DNA of 64,000 nt from an uncultured Alistipes sp. (GTDB lineage: Bacteria > Bacteroidota > Bacteroidia > Bacteroidales > Rikenellaceae). Positions 35,505 through 43,418 of this stretch are shown here, piece by piece. The position numbers were made by a program, and so were the translations under genes. How positions within the stretch are numbered: the first letter of the stretch is position 1; the number at the start of each line of letters is the position of its first letter. A model generated the notes under the pieces. That model was given only the letters and a program-made list of their open reading frames with translations. It made no database searches and had not been told where the DNA came from. The DNA lies in assembly GCA_944320685.1 (NCBI GenBank), contig CALUIK010000003.1:177259-241258 (forward strand), written 5' to 3'.

Positions 35505-36272
35505 ATGTCCGACAAGAAAATTATGGCGGGATCGGCGCAGGCCGATAAGAAGTACCGCATCACCATTGCCGAACGCGGCCCGTATCTGGTTTTCGGGCGG
35601 CCGCCATTGGCACAGCAGTTCATCATGTCGAATGACCGCGGCGCAAGCTGGTATTTCCAAGAAGGCCGCCATTTCTCTACCGAGAGCGAACCCACGGCGC
35701 TGTGCCGTTGCGGCGCGTCGCATCGAAAACCGTATTGTGACGGGACGCATGCCTCGGTAGTTTGGGACTCGGAGCTGCGGGCGCCGATGTCGCCGTTGCT
35801 TGAGGCGGCCGAGGTGACAAGGGGGCCTGCGGTATCTATGACGGACAACGAGCGTTATTGTACCTTTGCTCGTTTTTGCGATGCGGACGGGAGTGCGTGG
35901 GAACTCGTCGCCCGTTCCGACAATCCCCGCGACCGTAAATTGGCCGTGCGTGAGGCGTCCATGTGCCCGGGCAGCCGTCTGATGGCGTGGGACAGCGAGA
36001 CGGGCAAACCTTTCGAGCCGGATTATGCTCCCGAGCTGTCGCTTATCGAGGATATTGCCATGAATTCAAGCGGTGGTTTGTGGGTGCGCGGCGGAATCCG
36101 TATCGAGCGAGCCGACGGCATGCCGTACGAGATCCGCAACCGCGTGGTCATGTGCCGTTGCGGACACTCCGAGAACAAACCCTATTGCGACGGCACGCAT
36201 GCCGCGGTCAAGTGGCGCGACGAAATAGATGGCGTACCCGAAGGAGAGACACTTCCCGAAGAGGTATATTGA
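35505..36272 (+). CDS. double-CDGSH iron-sulfur domain protein
   Basis: A 255-residue cytoplasmic protein with two CDGSH-type [2Fe-2S] sites: CRCGASHRKPYCDGTH (about residues 66-81) and CRCGHSENKPYCDGTH (about 218-233). Each has the CxC, Cys and final His ligands. Between them lies a domain with PAVSMTDNERYCTFARFCD and EASMCPGSRLMAWD, and each CDGSH is preceded by a strand-rich NEET-like segment (PYLVFGRPPLAQQFIM; GGLWVRGGIRIERAD). NEET proteins transfer clusters or electrons; no partner gene is adjacent. The inner start MSDKKIMAG is chosen because upstream in-frame codons look non-coding. A terminator follows. Family is certain, function is not known. Confidence 0.87.
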   Translation: MSDKKIMAGSAQADKKYRITIAERGPYLVFGRPPLAQQFIMSNDRGASWYFQEGRHFSTESEPTALCRCGASHRKPYCDGTHASVVWDSELRAPMSPLLEAAEVTRGPAVSMTDNERYCTFARFCDADGSAWELVARSDNPRDRKLAVREASMCPGSRLMAWDSETGKPFEPDYAPELSLIEDIAMNSSGGLWVRGGIRIERADGMPYEIRNRVVMCRCGHSENKPYCDGTHAAVKWRDEIDGVPEGETLPEEVY

Positions 36273-36305
36273 TCCTGCGGACAGCGTGTCCCTGCGCAGA
36301 ATGCG

Positions 36306-36343
36306 GCAGCCCCGAGCTCTTTCAGAGCCCGGGGCTGCTTTTT
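36306..36343 (+). terminator. intrinsic terminator after the CDGSH gene
   Basis: Outer stem GCAGCCCCG/CGGGGCTGC (9 bp), one unpaired base on each side, inner stem GCTCT/AGAGC, then TTTTT. It lies between convergent CDGSH and floA genes; the T run is on the plus strand. Confidence 0.8.
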
Positions 36344-36360
36344 GCTGCAGGCGTGGCGTA

Positions 36361-37332
36361 TTACTTCTTGTCGGTACGCGATATGGTCTCGCGCATCTGC
36401 GTGTCGGCCATGATGTTCTTCATCTTGTAGTAATCCATGATACCGAGGTTGCCGTTGCGGAAGGCTTCGGCCATGGCCAGCGGCACTTCGGCCTCGGCAA
36501 GGATCACTTTGGCGCGCGCCTCCTGCGCCTTGGCCTTGTTCTCCTGTTCGAGAGCTACTGCCATGGCACGGCGCTCTTCGGCCTTGGCCTGTGCGATATT
36601 CTTGTCGGCATCGGCCTGATCCATCTGCAGTTGTGCTCCGATATTCTTGCCTACGTCAATATCGGCTATATCTATCGAGAGAATCTCGAATGCCGTACCT
36701 GCGTCGAGGCCCTTTTCGAGGACTACGCGCGAGATCGAATCGGGATTCTCGAGGACGATTTTGTGCGAATCCGCCGAACCGATCGACGAAACTATACCTT
36801 CGCCGACACGGGCCAGCACTGTCTCTTCTCCGGCTCCGCCCACAAGCTGGCGTATGTTGGCACGGACCGTAACACGGGCTTTGGCTATGAGCTGTATGCC
36901 GTCCTTGGCCACGGCAGCCACGGGAGGCGTGTTTATGACCTTGGGGTTGACCGACATCTGCACTGCCTCGAAGACGTCGCGTCCGGCAAGGTCTATCGCC
37001 GTTGCCATCTTGAAGTCGAGTACGATGTTGGCCTTCTGCGCCGATACAAGGGCGTGCACTACATTGGTGACATTGCCGCCGGCCAGATAGTGGGCTTCGA
37101 GTTCGTTGGGGTCGATGTTGAGCCCCGCCTTCGTTCCTTCGATCATGGATGATACGATCACCGATGGCGGTACCTTTCGCCAGCGCATGAGGATGAGTTG
37201 CAGCAGGCTGATCTTTACACCCGACACCAAGGCCGAGAACCAGAGCCCAACGGGGATGAAATAGAATACGAGCCAAATGGCGATAAGGCCCAATACGATT
37301 GCCACAGCGATTAATCCGAGTTGCAGTTCCAT
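36361..37332 (-). CDS. floA: flotillin-like protein FloA
   Basis: FloA is an SPFH-domain scaffold of functional membrane microdomains. The 323-residue protein has an N-terminal membrane hairpin (about residues 5-50: [20 protein letters not shown]) followed by an SPFH core ([40 protein letters not shown] in parts). A long Ala/Glu-rich coiled-coil follows (about 225-290: [20 protein letters not shown]). The ending [20 protein letters not shown] is typical of FloA/YqfA. It lies 90 bp after nfeD in the same direction; NfeD-flotillin pairing is the usual arrangement. Length is normal and the assignment is secure. Confidence 0.95.
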   Translation of the reverse strand: MELQLGLIAVAIVLGLIAIWLVFYFIPVGLWFSALVSGVKISLLQLILMRWRKVPPSVIVSSMIEGTKAGLNIDPNELEAHYLAGGNVTNVVHALVSAQKANIVLDFKMATAIDLAGRDVFEAVQMSVNPKVINTPPVAAVAKDGIQLIAKARVTVRANIRQLVGGAGEETVLARVGEGIVSSIGSADSHKIVLENPDSISRVVLEKGLDAGTAFEILSIDIADIDVGKNIGAQLQMDQADADKNIAQAKAEERRAMAVALEQENKAKAQEARAKVILAEAEVPLAMAEAFRNGNLGIMDYYKMKNIMADTQMRETISRTDKK

Positions 37333-37422
37333 AGTTTATGTTGGTTTGATTGATAATTTCTTTGTTACGGCTCCAGTGTCCGCTGCAGGGGGGCTGTCCA
37401 TCTTGCCGTCAGGATACTGGTG

Positions 37423-37890
37423 TTACGCCTTGTCGGCGCGTTTTACCACGACGGTGAAGTTCTCGAACCCGACGACCTCCACCTCGCTGCGCTGGTCTAC
37501 GTATGCGTCGATCGACTTGGCCTCATATATGCGGCCGTCGATGCTGACCTTGCCCATTGGAGAGAGCCGCGATACGGTGGTGCCGTGCTGGCCGATCTTG
37601 ACCGTATCCGACGGCGTTTCCATACTCGACGACTCGATCTTCTGTTTCAGCGACAGTTTGCGCCATGTCTTTGCCCGAAGCGATACGACGATTGTCGCGA
37701 TAGATACCGCGACGACCGCCGCCAATGTCACGGCGCCGCCGGCAAGGCCGAACCGTTCGAATCCCATGTATACGGCTACGGCGTAACTTACAAGCGATAG
37801 TATGGTGCCGATGGTCACACCTGGCAGGAGCATCAGTTCCACCACGAGGAAGAAAACTCCCAGCAAGACGAGAAATATTATAAGTCCCAT
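37423..37890 (-). CDS. NfeD-like membrane protein
   Basis: A 155-residue short NfeD form. Two or three transmembrane segments lie in residues 1-70 (LIIFLVLLGVFFLVVELMLL, GGAVTLAAVVAVSIATIVVS). A soluble OB-fold follows at about 95-155, with GQHGTTVSRLSPMGKVSIDG and YVDQRSEVEVVGFENFTVVV, the NfeD C-terminal signature. It lacks the ClpP-like protease domain of long NfeD (NfeD1a). It partners the downstream FloA in membrane microdomains (family knowledge). The upstream SPOR-protein gene ends 58 bp before its start, so a longer operon is possible. Confidence 0.9.
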   Translation of the reverse strand: MGLIIFLVLLGVFFLVVELMLLPGVTIGTILSLVSYAVAVYMGFERFGLAGGAVTLAAVVAVSIATIVVSLRAKTWRKLSLKQKIESSSMETPSDTVKIGQHGTTVSRLSPMGKVSIDGRIYEAKSIDAYVDQRSEVEVVGFENFTVVVKRADKA

Positions 37891-37948
37891 AATTTTATGC
37901 TTTTGTCGGTTTCACGATCGGGATTGTCGCGCTCTGCGGCGCCTGCGG

Positions 37949-39508
37949 TTACTCTTCGGTCGGCTCCTCCTCGGCCGGAGCCGTATTTATTTCGGTAATT
38001 TCCGTGGTCAGGTTCTCGTCGCATTTGACGACGGCTTGGGCCACACGTTCGGCCATGGCGCGGCTGTCGAACGTGCCTACTATAAATGTGTCGTCGGAGA
38101 TTTTCGAGATTTCGCACCCCGAGGCCATCGTGGCGATGACGTCGCGCACGGTGTCGTCCAACATTCCACCCTTGATCACCACACGGAATGCCAGTTGCGA
38201 CGATTCGTTTTGTTCCGAAAGGTTGGTCTTGCGGCCGTCGCACCATTCGACGATCTGCGGGTCGCGGAATCCTTTTTTCTTGAGCACCTCTACGGCGGCT
38301 TCGGCCTCTCCGCGTGTACGGAGGCCTCCGACATAGTAGTAGAAACGTCCGTCCTCACCCTCCTCGACAAACAACGGCGAAGCTCCCCTGAATATCGATA
38401 CCGCCTGTTTGTATTTATAGTTTCCCAACAATATCCGGTAGATGGTCCCGTACTCATACACTACGCACTCGGGAATCGGGTTGGAGGCGTTGTAGGGGCT
38501 TTTCTGGTTGAATTCTATAGCCTCATAGTTGACGAACGAGCGGCGTGCGACATCTATTTTGGGTATGCGGAAATCGATTTGCCGAACGTTTTTCGAGGCG
38601 TTCGACAACGAGTCTATGGCAGAGGTTTGGTTGAGGAGCTTGGCGACGTACATCTCGTAATTTAACACGATGGGTTTTTGCAGGCAGTAGTTGGCTACGG
38701 CCTCTGAAGCGTAATATTCGCTGGCCGACAGTTTCTCTTGGAGCGACTTGATCATCATGTTCTCCGTAAGGTCTAGCAGATCCTCGCGGTTTTCTTTCTC
38801 GAGGAAATATGCGTATACGTATGTCTTTTCGTCGTATATCTCACTCCATGTCTTGGCCAAACGCCGTTCCAAGACGATGTTGTCATCCATTGCTGCCGAC
38901 AATTCCGTATACACGGCTTCGGCTTCGGCTTCGGTCTCGGCGATCATATAGCGGTCGTAGAGCGACTTGATCTTCTCGTAGTTCTTCATGTATGTAGAGA
39001 CATACTCCTGCGTTTCGGCCTCCATTTTCTGGACGCGGAGCAGCTCCTTGTAATCGTCGGGGTCGATACTCTTGACGAAATACGGGTTGTTGAGGAACGC
39101 GGTGCCTCCGCCGTCGCTCTGCGCTTCGCCGCCGATGTCTCCCATATTCGACAATACGAAATTCTGTTCTATGGCATTGATGCGGTCCACCAGCTTGAGT
39201 TTGTCCATCCGCAGCGAAAAGACGGCGCTTTCGGCATCCGACAACAGCAGCAGCAGCGAATCGGAACGCACCTGTGCCAGCGAGTCGCGTACATCGGCAT
39301 TCTCGGCCATGGCACTGCGGACCGAGCGAATGACACCTATGAGCGAGTCCTCGAGATTGCGCAGTTTGGCGTCGTTGCGCATGAGTTCCATGTATTCGTC
39401 GTTGCTCTCCAGCCCGGAGATACGTGCCGTGACCTCCTGTGCCGCAGCCGTGCCGATCCCGTACAGCAATGCCATTATTCCGCAAATGATGAAATATCTT
39501 TTTGTCAT
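37949..39508 (-). CDS. exported SPOR-domain protein with coiled-coil region
   Basis: A 519-residue exported protein starting MTKRYFIICGIMALLYGIGTAAAQ, a clear signal peptide. The middle (about residues 30-330) is helical and Glu/Asp/Ser-rich, with a likely coiled coil near DSLAQVRSDSLLLLLSDAES. The C-terminal part has two SPOR-like repeats of about 75 residues: IYRILLGNYKYKQAVSIFRG...YYYVGGLRTRGEAEAA, and FRVVIKGGMLDDTVRDVIAT...FIVGTFDSRAMAERVAQA. SPOR domains bind denuded septal peptidoglycan. The start codon overlaps the trkH stop (ATGA), showing coupling; a longer in-frame extension inside trkH is not real. The tail is acidic (PAEEEPTEE). Exact role unknown; a cell-envelope or division protein is inferred. 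Confidence 0.82.
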   Translation of the reverse strand: MTKRYFIICGIMALLYGIGTAAAQEVTARISGLESNDEYMELMRNDAKLRNLEDSLIGVIRSVRSAMAENADVRDSLAQVRSDSLLLLLSDAESAVFSLRMDKLKLVDRINAIEQNFVLSNMGDIGGEAQSDGGGTAFLNNPYFVKSIDPDDYKELLRVQKMEAETQEYVSTYMKNYEKIKSLYDRYMIAETEAEAEAVYTELSAAMDDNIVLERRLAKTWSEIYDEKTYVYAYFLEKENREDLLDLTENMMIKSLQEKLSASEYYASEAVANYCLQKPIVLNYEMYVAKLLNQTSAIDSLSNASKNVRQIDFRIPKIDVARRSFVNYEAIEFNQKSPYNASNPIPECVVYEYGTIYRILLGNYKYKQAVSIFRGASPLFVEEGEDGRFYYYVGGLRTRGEAEAAVEVLKKKGFRDPQIVEWCDGRKTNLSEQNESSQLAFRVVIKGGMLDDTVRDVIATMASGCEISKISDDTFIVGTFDSRAMAERVAQAVVKCDENLTTEITEINTAPAEEEPTEE

Positions 39509-40950
39509 CTCCACCAACGTATAAAAAACAGTTGAATCAATCCGAATATTTCGAGACGCCCCAACAGCATCAGGAGCGTTAGATTTATTTTCACGCCATT
39601 CGACATCATCGAGAAGTTGTCCATCGACCCCACGTCGCCGAAACCCGGACCCACGTTTCCCATACAGGCAACGCATGCCGAAAAGCCAGTCATGAGGTCG
39701 CAGCCGAGCATGGTATTGATGAGAGTGCCGATGACGATTATCATCATGTAGGCCACGGCGAAGACCATCACGCTGTTGAGCATGTCCCTGTCCTGCGGCA
39801 ACCCGTCGACCTTTGTGCGGAAGATGGCATTGGGGTGCTGCTGCGAACGCAGACGGTTGCGTATCATCTTTATTGCAAGCACCAGACGGTCCATCTTCAT
39901 ACCTCCGGCCGTGGAGCCGGCACAGGCACACACGATGGAGCAGAATATGAGTATCATTATCGAGAAGGCTGTCCATGTATTGCAGTCGTCTGTGGCCAAT
40001 CCAGTGGTACTTATGTACGACACCACATGGAATGCGGCGTAGCGCAGCGATGTGAGAAACGACGGATATACCTTTTCCACGCATAGGCTTATGGCGGCCG
40101 CAATGCTTGCGATGGCGATCACAGCGAAATAGAACCGTGTTATTTCCGACCGGAACAGGTTGTTGGGGCGGCCGCAGATGGTGGCGTATATTACGCCGAA
40201 ATGGACTCCGGCCAGAGCCATGGCTACGATGAGGATAATCTCCATTGCGGGCGAGTCGAAGAATGCCATGCTCAGGTTCTTGGTGCTGAAGCCGCACGTG
40301 CTGCATGCCGACATGGCGTGCGCCACGGCGTCGAACCAGCGCATGCCCGCAATCTTGAGTGCCAGTGTCGTTATGGCGGTCAATCCGACATAGACGGCCA
40401 ATACGATGCGCACTACGGTCTGGCTGCGGTAATGGAAGTTGCTCTTTGCCATCGACGACAACTCCACGTTAGAAAGTATCATCTTGCTTTTGCCGATGGC
40501 GGGGAGTATCACCAGCGCGAACATGACCACGCCGATACCACCCATCCAGCATGTGGACATACGCCAGAACTGCATCCCCTGCGGCAGTTCCTCCACATTG
40601 TTCAGGATCGAGGCCCCCGTGGTCGTGAAGCCCGAGACGCTTTCGAACCATGCGTTTATGATGGAGAACTCGCCGCCCCACATCAGGTACGGGAATGTTC
40701 CGACGATGCTCGATACGATCCACGCCCCGACTACGATGCAGTAACTTTCCTTGTTGGATATGTGGTCGCTTCGCGGCACGAATATCAACGGAAAGCACCC
40801 CATGAGCAGGGTGAGCAGCGACGACATGAGCAGCGGGAAGTACGCCGTGTCGACATTGTTCAGGTACGAGATGCCGGCCGACAACAGCATGAATGCCGCC
40901 AACAGCAGCAGTATCATGCCTATGTATCGTATCACCACGTTGAATCTCAT
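39505..40950 (-). CDS. trkH: TrkH-family potassium uptake protein
   Basis: A 481-residue inner-membrane potassium channel-transporter subunit. About ten hydrophobic segments surround four pore-loop signatures: SGFTTTGASILNN, ACSTCGFSTKNLS, ISTTGLATDDCNTW and ACMGNVGPGFGDVGS. Early NKESYCIVVGAWIVSS and a mid STAGGMKMDRLVLAIKMI are also family-like. TrkH normally works with the cytoplasmic NAD-binding TrkA, but no trkA is adjacent here. It overlaps the start of the SPOR-protein gene by 4 bp. The HAMP-like membrane gene lies 55 bp upstream in the same direction. Confidence 0.94.
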   Translation of the reverse strand: MRFNVVIRYIGMILLLLAAFMLLSAGISYLNNVDTAYFPLLMSSLLTLLMGCFPLIFVPRSDHISNKESYCIVVGAWIVSSIVGTFPYLMWGGEFSIINAWFESVSGFTTTGASILNNVEELPQGMQFWRMSTCWMGGIGVVMFALVILPAIGKSKMILSNVELSSMAKSNFHYRSQTVVRIVLAVYVGLTAITTLALKIAGMRWFDAVAHAMSACSTCGFSTKNLSMAFFDSPAMEIILIVAMALAGVHFGVIYATICGRPNNLFRSEITRFYFAVIAIASIAAAISLCVEKVYPSFLTSLRYAAFHVVSYISTTGLATDDCNTWTAFSIMILIFCSIVCACAGSTAGGMKMDRLVLAIKMIRNRLRSQQHPNAIFRTKVDGLPQDRDMLNSVMVFAVAYMMIIVIGTLINTMLGCDLMTGFSACVACMGNVGPGFGDVGSMDNFSMMSNGVKINLTLLMLLGRLEIFGLIQLFFIRWWR

Positions 40951-41005
40951 ATCCCTAACTGTTTAACGGCTTCCATCTTTGCGGGTATGGTCGTCACGTC
41001 CCCCG

Positions 41006-41779
41006 TTATTTCATTTTCGACGGATTGTTTACCATCGATTCTATTTTCTCTTTCAGTTCACGCATCTCGTCTTGGCATTCCGCCTTGATGTCGAACGGCA
41101 GTTTGTAGCGTATGTAGTCGCCCAGACGGCGGTTCATCTCTATTATCGGCTTGACCGTGTATATCATGACGAAATAGTAGAACAGCAACAGTATTACGAT
41201 CATAACCACCAGCGATATGAACACGGGGGTCACGGAACGGTAGGCGTTGCGGCTCAAGCGTTCGGCGCGCGGATTGAGCGAACTTTGGACGTGTCCCATG
41301 ACATTGGTTATCTCGTCGGTGATACGGTCGTAGAGTGGGGCGTATTCGGTATTGTACCAGCGGCGGCCGTCGAAAGGTACGGCGGTGCTTTGGGCGGCGT
41401 TGTTGTCTAGTATCGCGGATAGGGTTTCGTTGAGCCGTGCCGTGTAGAGGTCGAGCGAATCGAACCTCGGTTGCGCTTCTGCGGAGACATTGCTGCGCGC
41501 CTGCCGCAGCCGGACATCGAAATCGGCGAGGGAGGTGCGGCACGAGTCGGCATAGAGACTGTCGCGCAGCACGGTGTAGTATGTTACCGAACGTTCGTTG
41601 TTCTGGATGGCATCGAGCATGTTTTTCGACATCTCGATGCTCTTTCTGCTGCTGTCGAGGATGGCCTCTATGTCGTTGCTCATGTGACTAAGCTCGAAGA
41701 GTGATACCAACCCCGAAAAGAAGAGCAGCGCCACTATACTCAAGAATCCGATAGTCACCCTTTTGCGAATACCTGTCAT
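41006..41779 (-). CDS. two-TM sensor-like membrane protein with HAMP-type segment and no output domain
   Basis: A 257-residue protein with the layout of a chemoreceptor or kinase sensor. TM1 (about residues 8-27: TIGFLSIVALLFFSGLVSLF) is followed by a long four-helix periplasmic region (30-175), TM2 (about 183-205: SLVVMIVILLLFYYFVMIYT) and a HAMP-like segment (VKPIIEMNRRLGDYIRYKLP). It ends about 30 residues later with no kinase, GGDEF, methyl-accepting or HTH domain. The ending is a normal stop with trkH starting 55 bp on, and no kinase-like frame follows, so this does not look like a simple frameshift. Its promoter is nearly identical to that of the lipoprotein at 33712. I do not recognise a named family. 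Confidence 0.75.
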   Translation of the reverse strand: MTGIRKRVTIGFLSIVALLFFSGLVSLFELSHMSNDIEAILDSSRKSIEMSKNMLDAIQNNERSVTYYTVLRDSLYADSCRTSLADFDVRLRQARSNVSAEAQPRFDSLDLYTARLNETLSAILDNNAAQSTAVPFDGRRWYNTEYAPLYDRITDEITNVMGHVQSSLNPRAERLSRNAYRSVTPVFISLVVMIVILLLFYYFVMIYTVKPIIEMNRRLGDYIRYKLPFDIKAECQDEMRELKEKIESMVNNPSKMK

Positions 41780-41802
41780 AATTTTTTATACATACTTTCG
41801 TA

Positions 41803-41835
41803 CAAATATACGAAAAGTCGGGCGCATAGGCAAAT
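41803..41835 (-). promoter_or_regulatory. promoter of the HAMP-like gene (copy 2 of a repeated element)
   Basis: TTTG (41834-41831), 20 bp, then TATATTTG (41810-41803) on the minus strand. It differs from the 35242-35274 promoter at only two of 33 positions, one of them in the middle of the GC-rich spacer. The -7 box is 24 bp before the ATG. Confidence 0.75.
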
Positions 41836-41981
41836 CGGAAACGATAATTTCAAATCAAGCGTACCGAACACACCCCATAATTGATTTTCACCGCGGCAAA
41901 ACAGCTTCTTTTGCAGATGGGGATAGTATGGAATTTTAGCCGGCATAAGGCCATTCGCACCTTGTCGGAGTTCGGTTCTTA

Positions 41982-43361
41982 TTACTTGAATTCTTCCATT
42001 GCGATCCCTGTGTTCAATAGTTCGTTGGCTTTATCTATTTCTATAAAGTTGTTGGCCAAAACATCCGGATATTTTATTGCTGTTCTCAACTGTTCGACGC
42101 CTTGTTTTACGCAGAAATCATTTGTTATGGAGAGAACGCCCTGATAATATGAGAATATGGCTTTGTCCGCCGGATATATCTTCTTCCCATCCTCTAAAAT
42201 CCTCCATGCTTTTTTACATTGTCCGAGTTTTGGCAAGACATTCAACGCATATACCCTTCGCCAGTACAAAGTTTCATGATCCTGCCCCAACTCCTTGTAT
42301 CTGTCCAAACATCGTTGCAGATAAAAGCCGGCGTCTACCCACAATCCGAGTTTACTTGCCAGATCTCCCATAACTCCCAAGGCATTAGGATCGGACTCTT
42401 CGCTTTCGAGGGCATTTTCGTAATAACGGCGTAAATTATCTATAGACTCTTTCTCGTCTCTCTGTATGGCCGTCCATAGAAAAGCCGAAATATATGAACC
42501 CGAAACAGGAAACTCTTGCTTATAGTAAAAGCGGTTATTGTCGTTCATCCTCACAAAAGACTCCCACAGAGAGCCTTCTTCTCGGTCTATAACATCATAC
42601 ACATCGTCTATCGAATAATATCTGTCATACAGGTCAGTCAAGGCTCCTGTTATTCCGGCCGGTATTACGGACATATGATCCGCCTCGATATTGTTCAGTT
42701 TGACATCATACCGTTTTTCTTTGAGCGTCTCGTATAGGTCCCGGCCGAATGACTGCCTTGCCTCTGTATCATCCATACCTGTAATTACCCGGATAATGGG
42801 CGAGCCGGTATCATCCTGCAACTCGAAATCAGGGATCTGTGGCATCTCTTCCGGAGAGAACAGTATATAAGATGTTATGTACCCGTTGCTTTTACTGATG
42901 TAGTAATTAAGATAGCTTGCCGTATAGGAATGCCCGACCAACGTATAGAAGCCCGATGTCGGAAGTATCCGGTTTATCTCATTTGCCAGATCGCTGTTGA
43001 CATAGTTATAAAAAAGCTCCCCGTTTGAGTCAAGGCTGTTATTGTATGTATCGTAACCAACGTCATTCCGATTCCCGGGAGTAGAATAGTCGACAGCTAT
43101 CACCGCCGTAGGGGGTATATAGTCGAAGGTCTGTAAATAAACCGCGGTCGACGCAATCACATCGAAAGTATAATCCGAATCCAAGACCAATACGACATTA
43201 TACTTTACATTCGGGTATGTTAATGCCGGCAATGCGACTCTGAAAGAACGGGTATCATGATATGTCGGTGATTTAAACGAATGCCGTTCCACTTTCATTA
43301 TATTTTGCGACATGGCAATATTGCCCAAAAGGCAAAGACAAGCCAAAAGCAGCTTTTTCAT
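41982..43361 (-). CDS. exported alpha/beta-hydrolase (putative esterase, Esterase_D/Fes-like)
   Basis: A 459-residue secreted hydrolase. The signal MKKLLLACLCLLGNIAMSQ precedes an esterase domain (about residues 25-280). It has NVVLVLDSDYTFDVIASTAV, a nucleophile elbow VGHSYTASYLNYY (Ser in G-H-S-Y-T rather than the usual GHSLGG), RVITGMDDTEAR with a candidate acid, and a late His in NNIEADHMSVIPAGI. The C-terminal 170 residues are helical and TPR-like (NALGVMGDLASKLGLWVDAG). Similar proteins are annotated as siderophore or carbohydrate esterases; the substrate is unknown. The gene is markedly AT-rich (about 40-45% GC in sampled lines versus high 50s around it), suggesting recent acquisition. 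No mobile element is visible beside it. Confidence 0.8.
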   Translation of the reverse strand: MKKLLLACLCLLGNIAMSQNIMKVERHSFKSPTYHDTRSFRVALPALTYPNVKYNVVLVLDSDYTFDVIASTAVYLQTFDYIPPTAVIAVDYSTPGNRNDVGYDTYNNSLDSNGELFYNYVNSDLANEINRILPTSGFYTLVGHSYTASYLNYYISKSNGYITSYILFSPEEMPQIPDFELQDDTGSPIIRVITGMDDTEARQSFGRDLYETLKEKRYDVKLNNIEADHMSVIPAGITGALTDLYDRYYSIDDVYDVIDREEGSLWESFVRMNDNNRFYYKQEFPVSGSYISAFLWTAIQRDEKESIDNLRRYYENALESEESDPNALGVMGDLASKLGLWVDAGFYLQRCLDRYKELGQDHETLYWRRVYALNVLPKLGQCKKAWRILEDGKKIYPADKAIFSYYQGVLSITNDFCVKQGVEQLRTAIKYPDVLANNFIEIDKANELLNTGIAMEEFK

Positions 43362-43418
43362 AATTTGGGGTTCTGTATATTAACATTTGCGTGTCGAACC
43401 ATCTCGGCCGGCATAATA

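Noticed and set aside
39509..40306. Upstream extension of the SPOR protein to 785 codons
   Set aside because: The extra 266 codons lie inside trkH in another frame; the signal peptide starts at 39508.
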